Origin: DATEDA01 sp963789885
GTDB taxonomy: Bacteria; Pseudomonadota; Gammaproteobacteria; Burkholderiales; SG8-39
Assembly (NCBI GenBank): GCA_963789885.1
Contig: CAWBNB010000003.1
Location: forward strand, 1 to 64,000
Reading direction: 5' to 3'
Length of the DNA: 64,000 nt
Shown: piece by piece, positions 42,681 to 56,738 of the stretch
Numbering within the stretch: the stretch's first letter is position 1
Layout of the letters: each line of letters starts with the position of its first letter
The notes under the pieces: model-generated
The model's database searches: none
What the model saw: only the letters and a program-made list of their open reading frames with translations
What the model was told of the DNA's origin: nothing
Program-made: the position numbers and the translations under genes

Positions 42681-42720
42681 TGCCGAGCAATCCACGTGCG
42701 CGGCGTGCGCCGGTGCAGTG

Positions 42721-44934
42721 TCACGCCCGCCGCACCGCGCCGGCGGGGGTGGGGACGGCCGGAGCCGCCCGGCGGTCGGCCGGTTGCCGCGGCGGCGGCC
42801 CGCCTGCGGCGTCGGCGTGACGCTCCATGCGCTTGAACCACCGCTGCACGACATAGGTCCCGATGCCGAGCGCCGCCACGACACCGGCCACGAGCCACCA
42901 GTTGATCAGCGCGGGGTCCTTGAGCGCAGTCTCGATTTGGTCGCCGAACACCGTCGCCGTCAGCGTGCCGGGCAGCATTCCGAAGAACGTGCCGAGGAGC
43001 ACGTGCCGCAGCTTCAGGCGGATCGCGCCGGCGACGACGCTTTCGACCGCGAAGGGCGCGATCGGCACGAGCCGGACCGCGGTCATCGCCACCAGCCCAC
43101 GCTCGCGCAACGCGTGCACGAGGCGATTGAGGCGCGCCCCCGCGATCCGGCGTACCGTGTCGCGGTCGAAGAGGCGCCCGGCGTAGTAGCCGGCCGCCGT
43201 CGCAAGCAGTATCCCGCCCATCGCGTACCCGAAGCCGAGCCACGGCCCGAAAGCCACAACCGCGGCGAGGGTGATCAGGGGACGCGGGAACATGATGACC
43301 TGCGCCGGGACGTAAGCGGCGACGATCAGAGGCGCGGCCCACCACTGGTCGGCGAACGCGCGCGTCCAGTCGATGACCTTCTCGGCGGTGACGACGTCGG
43401 CGAGCGGGGTGTAGCGCCAGGCGAGCGTGAGCGCGATCGCGGCGGCGACGACCGCGGTGATCGACTTCCAGAAGGGCAGCGTGCGCCTTACGTCCACGTC
43501 GGGGGCGAGCTGCTCGGCGAACGTCTCGATCGACACCGGCCGCTCGAGATCGGCAAGGCCGGCGGCGGTTATGGCGGTGTCCGACCACTCGGGCAGCGCC
43601 GCGAGCGGCTTGAGCGTGCGGTGCTCCGCGGCGAGCGCCGCGATCGCGCCGTGCATGCTGCCTGCGCGCTCGACTTCGCGCGCGACCGTCCCGGCCGTCA
43701 CGCCGAGATGCTCGGCGAGCAGCTCGTCCCGGAACGCGCGGATCGCGCGGCGGACCTCGGGTCGGCCGTCGGCCGCGACGACGACGTCGCATTCGGTGTC
43801 GAGCCCCATCGACCGGTTGCTCAGGTTGGCGGAGCCGATCCGCAGCCACTCGTCGTCCACCGCCAGCATCTTCGAATGGACGTCGATGCACGTGCCCTCG
43901 GCGAGACCGTCCCGGTGCGGGTAGTACACGTGAAACCGGCCGCCGTGATCGACCTCCTTCAGCTCCCTGATCAACTTCGTCCGGAGCACGTGCATGGTCA
44001 TCTCTTCGAGCCAGCCGTGGCTGAGGAGGCGGGAGACGAGCACGATCTCCGGGCCGTCGGGTTCGGCTAGCCGGGCGGCGAGCGCCCGCCCGATCGCCTG
44101 CGAGGTGAAGTACTGGTTCTCGACGTAGATGTAGCGTCGCGCGCGCGCGATCAGGTCGAGATAGAGGCGCTCGACGGTGCGGTTGCCACCGGTGCCGTTC
44201 ACCGCCGGCTCGGTGCAGGCGATTCCGACCTCGACGTTCGCCATCGCCGGCGCGAGCGAGTCCGGCCATGGGTCGCTCCCGGTCCTGGCCGGGGGCAGCG
44301 TCTCGCCGGTCGCCGCGCGCCAGCGGCTCCGGGCGATCGCCGCGACCGCGCGCGCGGCTTCGCCGTCGACCGCGATCATCAGGTCGTGGAAGGGCGGGTA
44401 GGGCTTGCCGAGCGCGAACCGCCGCGGGTCGTCGGGACGATGCTCCGGCGAGTCCCACCGCCGCGAGGTGAGGTCGAGACCGCCGACGAACGCCACCTTG
44501 TCGTCGATGGCCACGATCTTCTGGTGATGCGAGCCGGCGAGCGGATGGGTGTCGTCGAAGCGGAAGTGCACGCGCCGGTGCCGCTTCCAGCTTAGGCCGT
44601 AGAGCGGAAGGAGCTCGCGGTCCTTGCCGAAGATCACCGGATAGTCCCAATCGAGGATGTGGACGCGCAGGCGCCGTTTGCGCCGGACGAGCGAGTTCAG
44701 GAAATCGCCGAGCGTCGCGCGGCACCGGTCGTCCTCGCCGAAGGCGAGCGTGGTGCGGCTGTCGAAGTCCCAGGCGAGGATCAGGATCTCGCGCTCGGCG
44801 CGCTCCGCCGCGCGCATGAAGGCGCCGTAGTAGGCCTCGGCGTCGACGACGAGGCCGACCCGGTCGGCCCGCGCGACCGCACGGCAGTTCTCGCCGAGGC
44901 GGAAGAGGGCGCGTGTAGAAATCGGATCGACCAT
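42721..44934 (-). CDS. Phospholipase D-like protein fused to a VTT (DedA/TVP38) membrane domain
   Basis: A 737-residue fusion. The first 480 residues are a phospholipase D module with two HKD sites: HHQKIVAIDDKVAFVGGLDL (about residue 137) and HSKMLAVDDEWLRIGSANLS (about 352). The last 220 residues are a membrane VTT domain, LITLAAVVAFGPWLGFGYAM and GRLFDRDTVRRIAGARLNRL, with flanking helices. PLD members transfer or hydrolyse phosphatidyl groups; VTT proteins include lipid scramblases/undecaprenyl-phosphate flippases. The fusion suggests coupled lipid modification and translocation. AGGAGTTAC precedes the start. It is followed by a trehalose/glycogen operon on the same strand. Confidence 0.9.
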   Translation of the reverse strand: MVDPISTRALFRLGENCRAVARADRVGLVVDAEAYYGAFMRAAERAEREILILAWDFDSRTTLAFGEDDRCRATLGDFLNSLVRRKRRLRVHILDWDYPVIFGKDRELLPLYGLSWKRHRRVHFRFDDTHPLAGSHHQKIVAIDDKVAFVGGLDLTSRRWDSPEHRPDDPRRFALGKPYPPFHDLMIAVDGEAARAVAAIARSRWRAATGETLPPARTGSDPWPDSLAPAMANVEVGIACTEPAVNGTGGNRTVERLYLDLIARARRYIYVENQYFTSQAIGRALAARLAEPDGPEIVLVSRLLSHGWLEEMTMHVLRTKLIRELKEVDHGGRFHVYYPHRDGLAEGTCIDVHSKMLAVDDEWLRIGSANLSNRSMGLDTECDVVVAADGRPEVRRAIRAFRDELLAEHLGVTAGTVAREVERAGSMHGAIAALAAEHRTLKPLAALPEWSDTAITAAGLADLERPVSIETFAEQLAPDVDVRRTLPFWKSITAVVAAAIALTLAWRYTPLADVVTAEKVIDWTRAFADQWWAAPLIVAAYVPAQVIMFPRPLITLAAVVAFGPWLGFGYAMGGILLATAAGYYAGRLFDRDTVRRIAGARLNRLVHALRERGLVAMTAVRLVPIAPFAVESVVAGAIRLKLRHVLLGTFFGMLPGTLTATVFGDQIETALKDPALINWWLVAGVVAALGIGTYVVQRWFKRMERHADAAGGPPPRQPADRRAAPAVPTPAGAVRRA

Positions 44935-45022
44935 GTAACTCCTGGGCCGGGCATCACCGCGCCCGGTCCGGAGGCGGCCCGGCGCGAAGGCGACCCTGCA
45001 AGAACGGTGCCGCCGGGGCGAT

Positions 45023-45150
45023 CTAGCGTCGCCGGCCCTCGCGCCGGTTCTTGTCGACGATCCCGACGAGGATCAGCACGAACGCGCCCAGGCGCAGCAG
45101 GAAGGAGTAGTGCAGCGTCTCGTAGTCGGGGTTCGAGAGGCCGAGCCCGA
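45023..45150 (-). pseudogene. C-terminal remnant of a DUF5985-like membrane protein
   Basis: The minus strand reads SNPDYETLHYSFLLRLGAFV then LILVGIVDKNRREGRR and a stop. The RLGAFVLILxxIVDKNR end matches small DUF5985-type membrane proteins. The two N-terminal helices expected upstream are not found in any frame to the right, so this is a 5'-truncated fragment. Confidence 0.5.
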
Positions 45151-45308
45151 ACCAAACAGGAATTGGTTCACCGTCGCCTGCCGACGAGCGCGCGCACCGT
45201 GGCCGCGATCTCGAGCCCGCTCATCGGCGCGAATCAGATTGCGCGGGGCGCGACGGCGACCGCAGCCTCTCCTGCGCGTACCCCGACCTCACGGAAATCC
45301 CCCCGTTG

Positions 45309-45334
45309 GGCGTCGCGCGCGCCCGCGCGACGCC
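45309..45334 (-). terminator. Strong hairpin after the PPC-domain gene
   Basis: GGCGTCGCGCG and CGCGCGACGCC form a perfect 11-bp stem with a 4-base loop, 6 bases past the stop of the PPC gene. There is no T-run. Probable transcription terminator. Confidence 0.5.
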
Positions 45335-45339
45335 GCCGT

Positions 45340-45768
45340 TCACTTGCCGATGTCGATCAGCGCAAGCCCCGACTGCGCGTCGGCGGTCCGCGCGAGGTGC
45401 ACCGGCGACTGCACGAGCATCACCTCGAGCGTCGGGCGCACATGGGCTTCGAGCAGGTGGCCGCCACAAGGTGCTGCCGTCGCGCCGGCCGAGCACGGCG
45501 TACGCGTGGATCTTCGGCTGGTCGCCGTCGAGCGCGACGTCGCCGACGAGCGCGAGCACCTCGACCTGCTCGTGCACCGGGATGCGCTCGGAGTCCTTGT
45601 GCTGCTAGTCGAAGTAGCCGAGGACCGCGCGGCTGAACGCGCCGATCGCGGTGGAACCGTGCGGCGGTGATGCCCTGCTCGCCGGCGAACTGCGCGAGGG
45701 TGCTCACCGGTATCGAGGATGAGCGCGATCGTCCGCTCCGCATCCTCGTGCAGGACTTTGCTGCGCAT
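45340..45768 (-). pseudogene. PPC/DUF296-domain protein with several disruptions
   Basis: Pieces in three frames add up to a 140-residue PPC (DUF296) protein: MRSKVLHEDAERTIALILDT, then LAQFAGEQGITAARFH, AIGAFSRAVLGYFD, HEQVEVLALVGDVALDGDQP and GGHLLEAHVRPTLEVMLVQS, ending GLALIDIGK. Related proteins bind DNA or small ligands. Breaks are at about 45705 (one base lost), 45651 (extra C), an in-frame TAG at 45607, and 45472 (extra T). Three indels plus a nonsense codon argue for real decay more than the single-indel genes elsewhere, though low-quality sequence is possible. Confidence 0.7.
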
Positions 45769-45775
45769 CCGGCGG

Positions 45776-46012
45776 CTAGTGCGGATGATCGACCGCGCCC
45801 TCGACTCCCTCGTGCCGAGCGCAGTGCGCGCAGCAATAGAAGCGTCCCTCGGCCTCGATGCCGTGTCCGACCACCTTGCAGCCGCAATGCTCGCACCGCG
45901 GCGCCAGCCGGTGGATCGCGCACTCGAAGCTGTCGAAGATGTGGCGCTCGCCGGCGGCGAGTACTTCGAACGAACGCTCGTACTCGTTGCCGCACACTTC
46001 GCAGACGGGCAT
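45776..46012 (-). CDS. Cys-rich zinc-ribbon/metallothionein-like small protein
   Basis: A 78-residue protein with MPVCEVCGNEYERSFEVLAA, FDSFECAIHRLAPRCEHCGC and RFYCCAHCARHEG. The pattern CxxC...C...CxxCxC...CCxxC would hold two or more zinc ions. It resembles small proteins annotated as prokaryotic metallothionein in proteobacteria; the exact family is uncertain. It lies immediately upstream of the PPC gene on the same strand. Confidence 0.65.
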   Translation of the reverse strand: MPVCEVCGNEYERSFEVLAAGERHIFDSFECAIHRLAPRCEHCGCKVVGHGIEAEGRFYCCAHCARHEGVEGAVDHPH

Positions 46013-46094
46013 GGACGGCCTCCTCGCGGATCGCGACAGCCGCTCTTGCAACGGCCGTGCCCGCGGGCACGCCTCGTGCGGAAGGCGCTCGAGC

Positions 46095-46436
46095 ATGAAG
46101 CGCAAGACCCTCCACCTGGGTAAAGGTTTTCGCGTCGCGTTCGGCAATCGCCGCGCGCAGGCGGCTGAGATGTCGATCCCGCCCGGCGACGCCGAAGGTG
46201 GGCCGGACAACCGCCACCGCGGGGCGGATCAGTGGCTGTTCGTGGTCAGCGGAACGGGTGCCGCGATCACCGGAGGCAGGCGACATCGGCTGCGCGCCGG
46301 GACGCTGCTGCTGATCGCTGAAGGCGAGCGCCACGAGATCCGCAACACCGGACGAGGTCTGCTGCGCACGGTGAACGTCTATGTGCCGCCCGCCTACAGC
46401 TCCCGGGGCGATCCCCTGCCGCGCGGCCGGAAGTGA
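46095..46436 (+). CDS. Cupin-domain protein
   Basis: A 113-residue single cupin. Motif 1 region is GADQWLFVVSGTGAAITGGR and motif 2 region RLRAGTLLLIAEGERHEIRN. His, Glu and Gln positions are only partly conserved (the first His/His pair reads HRGADQ), so metal binding is uncertain. The N-terminus MKRKTLHLGKGFRVAFGNRR has no signal peptide. Divergent from the zinc-ribbon gene, with 82 bp between. Confidence 0.75.
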   Translation: MKRKTLHLGKGFRVAFGNRRAQAAEMSIPPGDAEGGPDNRHRGADQWLFVVSGTGAAITGGRRHRLRAGTLLLIAEGERHEIRNTGRGLLRTVNVYVPPAYSSRGDPLPRGRK

Positions 46437-46553
46437 CCGGCTCGAGCGCCATCGTCCCGGTGTGAATCTGGGTACGGTCCTTGCACAACCATCGCTCCGC
46501 GCCCTCGGCGCGCGGATTGGCGCGGGTTAGCACTGTAGAAATTACCTGCCCGG

Positions 46554-46565
46554 GGTAACTCTTGC
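46554..46565 (+). promoter_or_regulatory. GGTAACTCTTGC motif upstream of the HAMP-array kinase
   Basis: Same 12-mer as at 25331. Its 5' part also belongs to an inverted pair TTACC/GGTAA (TTACCTGCCCGGGGTAA). It is 131 bp upstream of the kinase start. Confidence 0.4.
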
Positions 46566-46696
46566 GCGATCCGGGTCGCTCGATGGAGGAGGGATCGACG
46601 TGCTTAGACCGCTCGCTGGCAGCCGTGCGTACCGCGCGTCCGCGCGCGCGCGTTCCTCGGGTAGTTCCCGCCATGCCCAACGAAGGAACGCCCCCC

Positions 46697-51861
<5,165 letters not shown>

Positions 51862-51865
<4 letters not shown>

Positions 51866-53625
51866 GCGGCCCCGGCGCGGACGACCGCGTCGCGGTCCTG
51901 CTGGTCGATGACCAGCCGGCGCGGATCCTGAGCTACCGGGCGATCCTCGGACTGCTCGACCTTGACCTCGTCGAAGCGACCTCCGGGCGCGAGGCGCTGC
52001 AACGGCTGATGGAGCGCGAGTTCGCGGCAGTCCTGCTCGACGTCAACATGCCGGACATGGACGGGTTCGAGACGGCGGCGCTGATTCACAGCCACCCCCG
52101 GTACGAGCGGACGCCGATCATCTTCGTGACCGCAGTGCACGTGACCGACCTCGACCGGCTGAAGGGGTACCAGCTGGGCGCGTTCGACTATGTCTACGTG
52201 CCGGTCGTGCCGGAGATCCTGCGGAGCAAGGTCCAGGTGCTCGCCGAGCTTCACGCCCATCGCAAGAAGCTCGAGCGGCTCAACCGCTCGCTCGAGCAGG
52301 CGAATGCGCGGCTCGCCGACGCGAATTCGAGCCTGCAGGCGCAGCGTGCGCGCGAGCTGCAGGCGCTGAACCGCACGCTCGAGCATGCGAACCTCGAGCT
52401 GGCCGAGGCGAACGCCGCGCTCGAGGCGGAGAACGCCGAGCGCCGGCGCGCGGAAGAGGCGCTGCGCGAGGCCGACCGCCGCAAGAACGAGTATCTCGCG
52501 ACGCTCTCGCACGAGCTGCGCAACCCGCTCGCCGCGATCGCCAACGCGGTGCGGGTTCTGCAGGTCGGGACGTCCGACTGGCCGGAGCTCGCACCCGCGC
52601 GCGACATCGCGGCACGCCAGGTCGAGCACCTCACCCGGCTGATCGACGATCTCCTCGATGTCGCGCGCATCACCAGCGGCCGGATGGCGCTTCGCCTCGA
52701 GCACGTTGCGCTCGGCGACATCGTCGCCCGCGCGCTCGAAACGGTGGGTCCCCTCGTCGAGGCGCGCGCTCAGCGCCTCGTCGTGCGGACATCCGACCCG
52801 CCGGTGATCGTCGACGGCGACCCGGTCCGCCTCGCTCAGGTCGTCGCCAACCTCGTCGGGAACGCGGTCAAGTACAGTGCCGACGGCGGCGAGATCGAGA
52901 TCGCCACGGGGCGATCGGAAGTCGACGGCGACTCGTACGCCTTCGTCAGCGTCCGCGACCGCGGCATCGGCATCGCACCCGAGATGCTGCCCTATGTCTT
53001 CGACCTGTTCAGCCAGGCGCCGCACTCGCGCGAGGAGCGCGACCCGAGCCTCGGCGTCGGCCTCGCGCTCGTACGCGAGCTGGTGGGACTGCACGGCGGC
53101 AGCGTCCAGGCGTCGAGCGCCGGGCCGGGTACCGGCGCGGAGTTCGTCGTACGGCTGCCGCTTTCAGCGCACGCCGTGGCCGAGCCCGCGACGCTGCGAC
53201 TCGCGGGCGCCGCTGCGCCGCTGCCGACCGAGCGTCCGCGGCGGGTGCTTCTCGTCGATGACAATCGCGATTCGGCCGAGAGCCTCGCCCAGCTCCTGCG
53301 CCTCTTCGGGCACGACGTCGAGCAGGCGTACAGCGGGACGGAGGCCCTGGCGACCGCCCGCGGGCGGCGTTGGGATGTCGTGCTGCTCGACATCGGCATG
53401 CCCGATGTTTCCGGCTACGAGGTGGCGCGCCAGCTCCGGGCCGAGCCATCGCTTGCAGACACGATGCTCGTCGCGCTGACCGGCTACGGCTCCGAGGAGG
53501 ACCGGCGCCGCTCCCTCGCGGCGGGCTTCGACGGCCACCTGGTCAAGCCGATCGACTTCGAGCACCTCGAGCGGATTCTCGCCGCGCCTGCGCGGACCGC
53601 ATTGCAAGCGCGCTCGGCTGCCTGA
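51862..53625 (+). CDS. Hybrid kinase: receiver-HisKA-HATPase-receiver
   Basis: A 587-residue cytoplasmic protein. N-terminal receiver (VLLVDDQPARILSYRAIL, acceptor in AAVLLDVNMPDMDGFE), a coiled coil of Leu/Glu/Ala repeats (about 130-205), HisKA with TLSHELRNPLAAIANAVRVL (about 215), HATPase (NLVGNAVKYSADGGEIEI, RDRGIGIAPEML, GVGLALVRELVGLHGG), and a C-terminal receiver (VLLVDDNRDSAESLAQLLRL, VVLLDIGMPDVSGYEV, HLVKPID). The input receiver suggests activation by phosphotransfer, most simply from the upstream HAMP kinase. Start overlaps that gene's stop (ATGA), so the two are made together. Confidence 0.92.
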
Positions 53626-53643
53626 CCGGCGCCCGCGCGCGGA

Positions 53644-54975
53644 TCAGCCGCGCCGCTGCGGCGCGAGGACCCCTGGATAGCGGCGCGGGAAGACGACGCG
53701 GAAGGTGGTTCCCTTTCCCGCCTCGGTGTGGAGCTCGATCCCGGCGTCGAGCAACTCGCACAGGCGCTTGACGATCGCGAGGCCGATGCCCTCGCCGCCG
53801 GCGCCACCGGGCGCCGCGGCCGAGTGCGAGGGCAGGAGGGGGGGCGGTTCGGCTTCCACCGACGGCTCGCCGGCCGCGGCGGCCTGCTCACCGACGCTCT
53901 GCGCGTCCTCGGTCACCTCCCTCAATGCGCGCGCGAGCGGCGCCGCGGCGACCCCCTTCAGACCCGGGCCGGTGTCCTGCACGACGAGTACCCAGCGCGC
54001 TTCGGGCTCGTCCGGGTCTGCCTCCCAGCTCACCGCGATCCCGCCGCGCTCGGTGTACTTCACCGCGTTGGCGAGCAGGTTCTGCGCGATGCGGTAGGTC
54101 TTGACTCTGTCGCCCTCGACGGCGAGCGCCTCGGCACCCGAGGCGACCAGCGCGAGGCCGCGTCCCTCCGCGATCGGACGCATCGCCTCGCAGAGCTCGG
54201 TCAGCACGCGCGCGGCGTCGAACGGTGCGACGAGCCGCTTCTCGTGGCCTGCCTCGAGCCGGGCGAGGCCGATCAGATCGTTCAGCAGCGCATGCATCGA
54301 GGCGACCGCCCGCTGCAGCATCGACACCGACTGCGTGCGCGTCGCCTCGCTCGTGGCGGCGTGGTTGAGCACCGCCGCGGCGTTCTTCACCACGCCTAGC
54401 GTACCGCGCAGGTCGTGCGCCGCCTCGCGCCACGCCTCGGCGCGGCGCATCTCCACCGCGCCGAGGTCCGCGAGAGCGTACTCGAGATCGCGCACCCGCC
54501 CGGCCGCTTCCGCGCGCTGGAGGTTCGCGTACTGGTCGGCGCTCTCGCAGACTCCCTCGCTGCAGAGCTCGGCGAGCGAGCGTCGGGCGTGCGCCAGGGC
54601 GGCCGCGTCGGCGTCGGCACGATCGGCTGTGAAGCGCTCCAGTTCGTCGACGAGGACGAGGTGGAGGTGGCGCCATTCCCGCATGACCTCCCGCTGCTGG
54701 TAGCCCTGCTGCCAGCGGTGCCGGCCATGGCCGGCCGCGCCGTCGCGCTCGCCGGCCGCGGCCTCGGCGCGCTCGGCGAAATTGCGCGCGCGCAGCCGCT
54801 GCTCGAAGGCGTCGAGGACTTCGGGGATGTGATCGTGAAACTGGGCGCGCGATAGTGCGGAGGCGGTGGCGAGCTGCGGGTCGGCGTCCGCTGCGGCCCG
54901 CCAGCGCCCGAGCAGCGCGTCGCGGCGCGCTGCGAAGTGCTCCGCCAGCGCTTCGAGCTGCGATTCTCGCTGCAT
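53644..54975 (-). CDS. Sensor histidine kinase with atypical H-box
   Basis: A 443-residue soluble kinase. The N-terminal 210 residues are helical (LEALAEHFAARRDALLGRWR, VMREWRHLHLVLVDELERF), like RsbRD/hybrid-kinase sensor bundles. The H-box reads AAHDLRGTLGVVKNAAAVLN, with His-Asp rather than the common His-Glu. HATPase motifs are NLLANAVKYTERGG, DTGPGLKG and GEGIGLAIVKRLCELL. A Pro/Ala-rich insert of about 60 residues lies between the G1 and G2 boxes. The start at MQRESQ follows family length; 53 in-frame codons upstream are excluded. It is convergent with the hybrid kinase and divergent from a response regulator at 55176, its probable partner. Confidence 0.85.
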   Translation of the reverse strand: MQRESQLEALAEHFAARRDALLGRWRAAADADPQLATASALSRAQFHDHIPEVLDAFEQRLRARNFAERAEAAAGERDGAAGHGRHRWQQGYQQREVMREWRHLHLVLVDELERFTADRADADAAALAHARRSLAELCSEGVCESADQYANLQRAEAAGRVRDLEYALADLGAVEMRRAEAWREAAHDLRGTLGVVKNAAAVLNHAATSEATRTQSVSMLQRAVASMHALLNDLIGLARLEAGHEKRLVAPFDAARVLTELCEAMRPIAEGRGLALVASGAEALAVEGDRVKTYRIAQNLLANAVKYTERGGIAVSWEADPDEPEARWVLVVQDTGPGLKGVAAAPLARALREVTEDAQSVGEQAAAAGEPSVEAEPPPLLPSHSAAAPGGAGGEGIGLAIVKRLCELLDAGIELHTEAGKGTTFRVVFPRRYPGVLAPQRRG

Positions 54976-55063
54976 TCTTCCCGCCGCCGGATCGTCTCGT
55001 ATCGGATCGTTCAGTCTAGCCCTTTTGCCTTCTGGCGGCGCGAGAGTCGAGCACGCGCTAACC

Positions 55064-55095
55064 GGTAACGGTGGCGGGACGCGTGTAACGCTTAC
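55064..55095 (+). promoter_or_regulatory. Two GGTAAC-type motif copies between kinase and response regulator
   Basis: GGTAACGGTGGC (55064-55075) and TGTAACGCTTAC (55084-55095) lie in the 200-bp divergent region. The second keeps the TAACxCTTxC core of the 12-mer seen upstream of other stress genes. Weaker match than other copies. Confidence 0.3.
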
Positions 55096-55175
55096 GCGCT
55101 CGCGCGGGCCGGGAGCGGGCCAGCAGCCGGGCACGCCGGCTGCTGGCAGACTGCGAAGATCCGTTCACCGCCACC

Positions 55176-55634
55176 ATGAAAAGATCCCGCTACGTCCGCG
55201 CACGGCGTGAGGAGCATTGGCCTCCACGGCGACTTCGCGGCGTGCGCGTCCTCGTGGTCGAGGACGACGTCGACGAGCGGGATTTTCTGGTCGCGTTGCT
55301 CGGTGCGGCGGGCGCCGACGTGCGCTCTGCGTCGAGTGCCAGCGAGGCACTCGCCACGCTCGCCTGGTGGCAGCCGGGGGTCCTCGTGTCGGACCTCGGG
55401 CTGCCGGGCCGCGACGGCTATGGCCTCATGGAGGCCGTCCGCACTCTGCCCGGTGTGGACCGCCTGCCAGCGGCGGCAGTAACCGGCCAGACGGCCCCGG
55501 AGGACCGCCGGCGCGCCCTGCGGGCCGGATTCCAGGCGCACCTCGCAAAGCCGGTGGACCCCGATCGACTCGTAAGCGTGATCGCGAGCCTCGCCGGGAC
55601 GCTTGCGCCGGCCGCATCCGGGCCGTCGCGCTGA
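55176..55634 (+). CDS. Stand-alone response regulator (receiver domain)
   Basis: A 152-residue receiver protein: VRVLVVEDDVDERDFLVALL, acceptor Asp in VLVSDLGLPGRDGYGLM (about residue 75), then AAAVTGQTAPEDRRRALRAG and HLAKPVDPDRLV. There is no output domain, so it works as a phosphate shuttle or allosteric regulator. A basic 22-residue N-terminal extension precedes the domain. Divergent from the kinase at 53644. Confidence 0.88.
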   Translation: MKRSRYVRARREEHWPPRRLRGVRVLVVEDDVDERDFLVALLGAAGADVRSASSASEALATLAWWQPGVLVSDLGLPGRDGYGLMEAVRTLPGVDRLPAAAVTGQTAPEDRRRALRAGFQAHLAKPVDPDRLVSVIASLAGTLAPAASGPSR

Positions 55635-55724
55635 ACATTCCCCCGCCGCGTCCGGCACCCGAACGCTCTGTTGCGCGGCGGGCCGCCGCGGACGCGGAGT
55701 CTTCGTCGTACGCACGGCGCGCGA

Positions 55725-56204
55725 TCACCCGCCTGGCGCGTGGTCGTTTCGCTCGTGTCGTCGATCGATGAATGCAACTACCGTCGGCTCGGGCGGCAGG
55801 TCGACGAGCGCGAAGTACAGTGCCTCGTCTTCGCCAAGCGGCCGCCCGTGGTAGAGCAGGGCCATCGCATCGGCGCCGCGCACCGCGCCATGCATGTACA
55901 GATCGAAGAGCAGGGTGATCAGCCGCGCGGGAAAGCTTGCCAACGCGCCGCCCTGCTCGTAGACGCGAATATCGTGGATGCGCCGGGCGTCGAGACCGAA
56001 GGCCGCGAGAAAGCCGGTGCTGCGCAGCCGCAGCCGCTCGGTGCCCTCGATCCACAGCCGCAGTGCGTGTTCCGGCGCGTGTGGCGCGCGCGACGGGCGG
56101 GGCGGCCAGGACCCGAGATCCGGACGTCCGATCTGAGCGACGAGCACGACGATCGAGAGAATGTAGAGCGCGACGAGCGGGACGAGATAGACGAGCTCGG
56201 ACAT
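55725..56204 (-). CDS. Membrane-anchored hypothetical protein
   Basis: A 159-residue protein. It starts with one transmembrane helix, MSELVYLVPLVALYILSIVV then LVAQIGRPDLG, and continues with a soluble domain containing HALRLWIEGTERLRLRSTGF and LITLLFDLYMHGAVRGADAM. I recognise no family. The start was chosen so that the helix is at the N-terminus. It lies upstream of nothing on its strand. Confidence 0.5.
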   Translation of the reverse strand: MSELVYLVPLVALYILSIVVLVAQIGRPDLGSWPPRPSRAPHAPEHALRLWIEGTERLRLRSTGFLAAFGLDARRIHDIRVYEQGGALASFPARLITLLFDLYMHGAVRGADAMALLYHGRPLGEDEALYFALVDLPPEPTVVAFIDRRHERNDHAPGG

Positions 56205-56257
56205 GTCGATGCGCTGCGCGCCCGCGCGCGGCGGGCACGCAGCCGTGCCGAAGGACG

Positions 56258-56392
56258 TTACTTGTTCTTCGCCTTCTCGGCCGAGTTCTCGAGCTTCTGC
56301 CCGCCGTGCTGGATGTCCTCGCCCAGGCCGGACATGGTGTTGCACGCTGCGAGCGTCATTGCCAGGGCCACGACATAGATGATCCGCTTCAT
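56258..56392 (-). CDS. Entericidin A/B family lipoprotein
   Basis: A 44-residue lipoprotein: MKRIIYVVALAMTLAACNTM then SGLGEDIQHGGQKLENSAEK and AKNK. The lipobox LAAC and the GxGxDIxxxGxxLExxA motif are diagnostic of the entericidin family. These small, often stress-induced envelope lipoproteins are linked to toxin/antidote roles in E. coli; that role is not shown here. GAGGAGAAGATC precedes the ATG. Confidence 0.9.
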   Translation of the reverse strand: MKRIIYVVALAMTLAACNTMSGLGEDIQHGGQKLENSAEKAKNK

Positions 56393-56522
56393 GACGATCT
56401 TCTCCTCAGGTGAACGTGCCGGGAGGCACGCATGCCTGCCGGTAGAGCAACCGGCGTGCCTCCCTCCGCCGGGCACGCGCGCTGCTGCGCCCCGGGAGTA
56501 CCACACGAGGAATCGCCACACC

Positions 56523-56738
56523 ATGAATCGCAGAAAATCGCCGATGACCACGCCGAAGACGCGACGAACGCCGCCGGATGCAGGCGCGGGCGAGCCGACC
56601 GCGGGCAGCCCCGGCCCGGACACGTGGCCGTTCGCCGCCCCGACGGAGCAGCGCGAACGCATCGTGCCGGAACCGGTGCCCGACGAGCACGGCCGCGAAC
56701 GCGGGCGGGGCGACCGGACTGACGGCCGCGCGCGCTAG
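56523..56738 (+). CDS. Small hydrophilic protein
   Basis: A 71-codon frame, MNRRKSPMTTPKTRRTPPDA then GAGEPTAGSPGPDTWPFAAP, rich in Pro, Arg and Gly and probably disordered. The stop overlaps the end of the convergent DUF6496 gene. No family recognised; another small polar protein of this kind is at 60209. Confidence 0.4.
   Translation: MNRRKSPMTTPKTRRTPPDAGAGEPTAGSPGPDTWPFAAPTEQRERIVPEPVPDEHGRERGRGDRTDGRAR

Noticed and set aside
42514..44070. 518-codon plus-strand frame opposite the PLD-VTT gene
   Set aside because: Low-complexity antisense reading of a strongly supported gene.
46549..46565. Sigma-54 promoter reading (GG-N10-GC) of the GGTAACTCTTGC site
   Set aside because: The GG-N10-GC spacing holds only at this copy because of extra G residues; other copies lack it.
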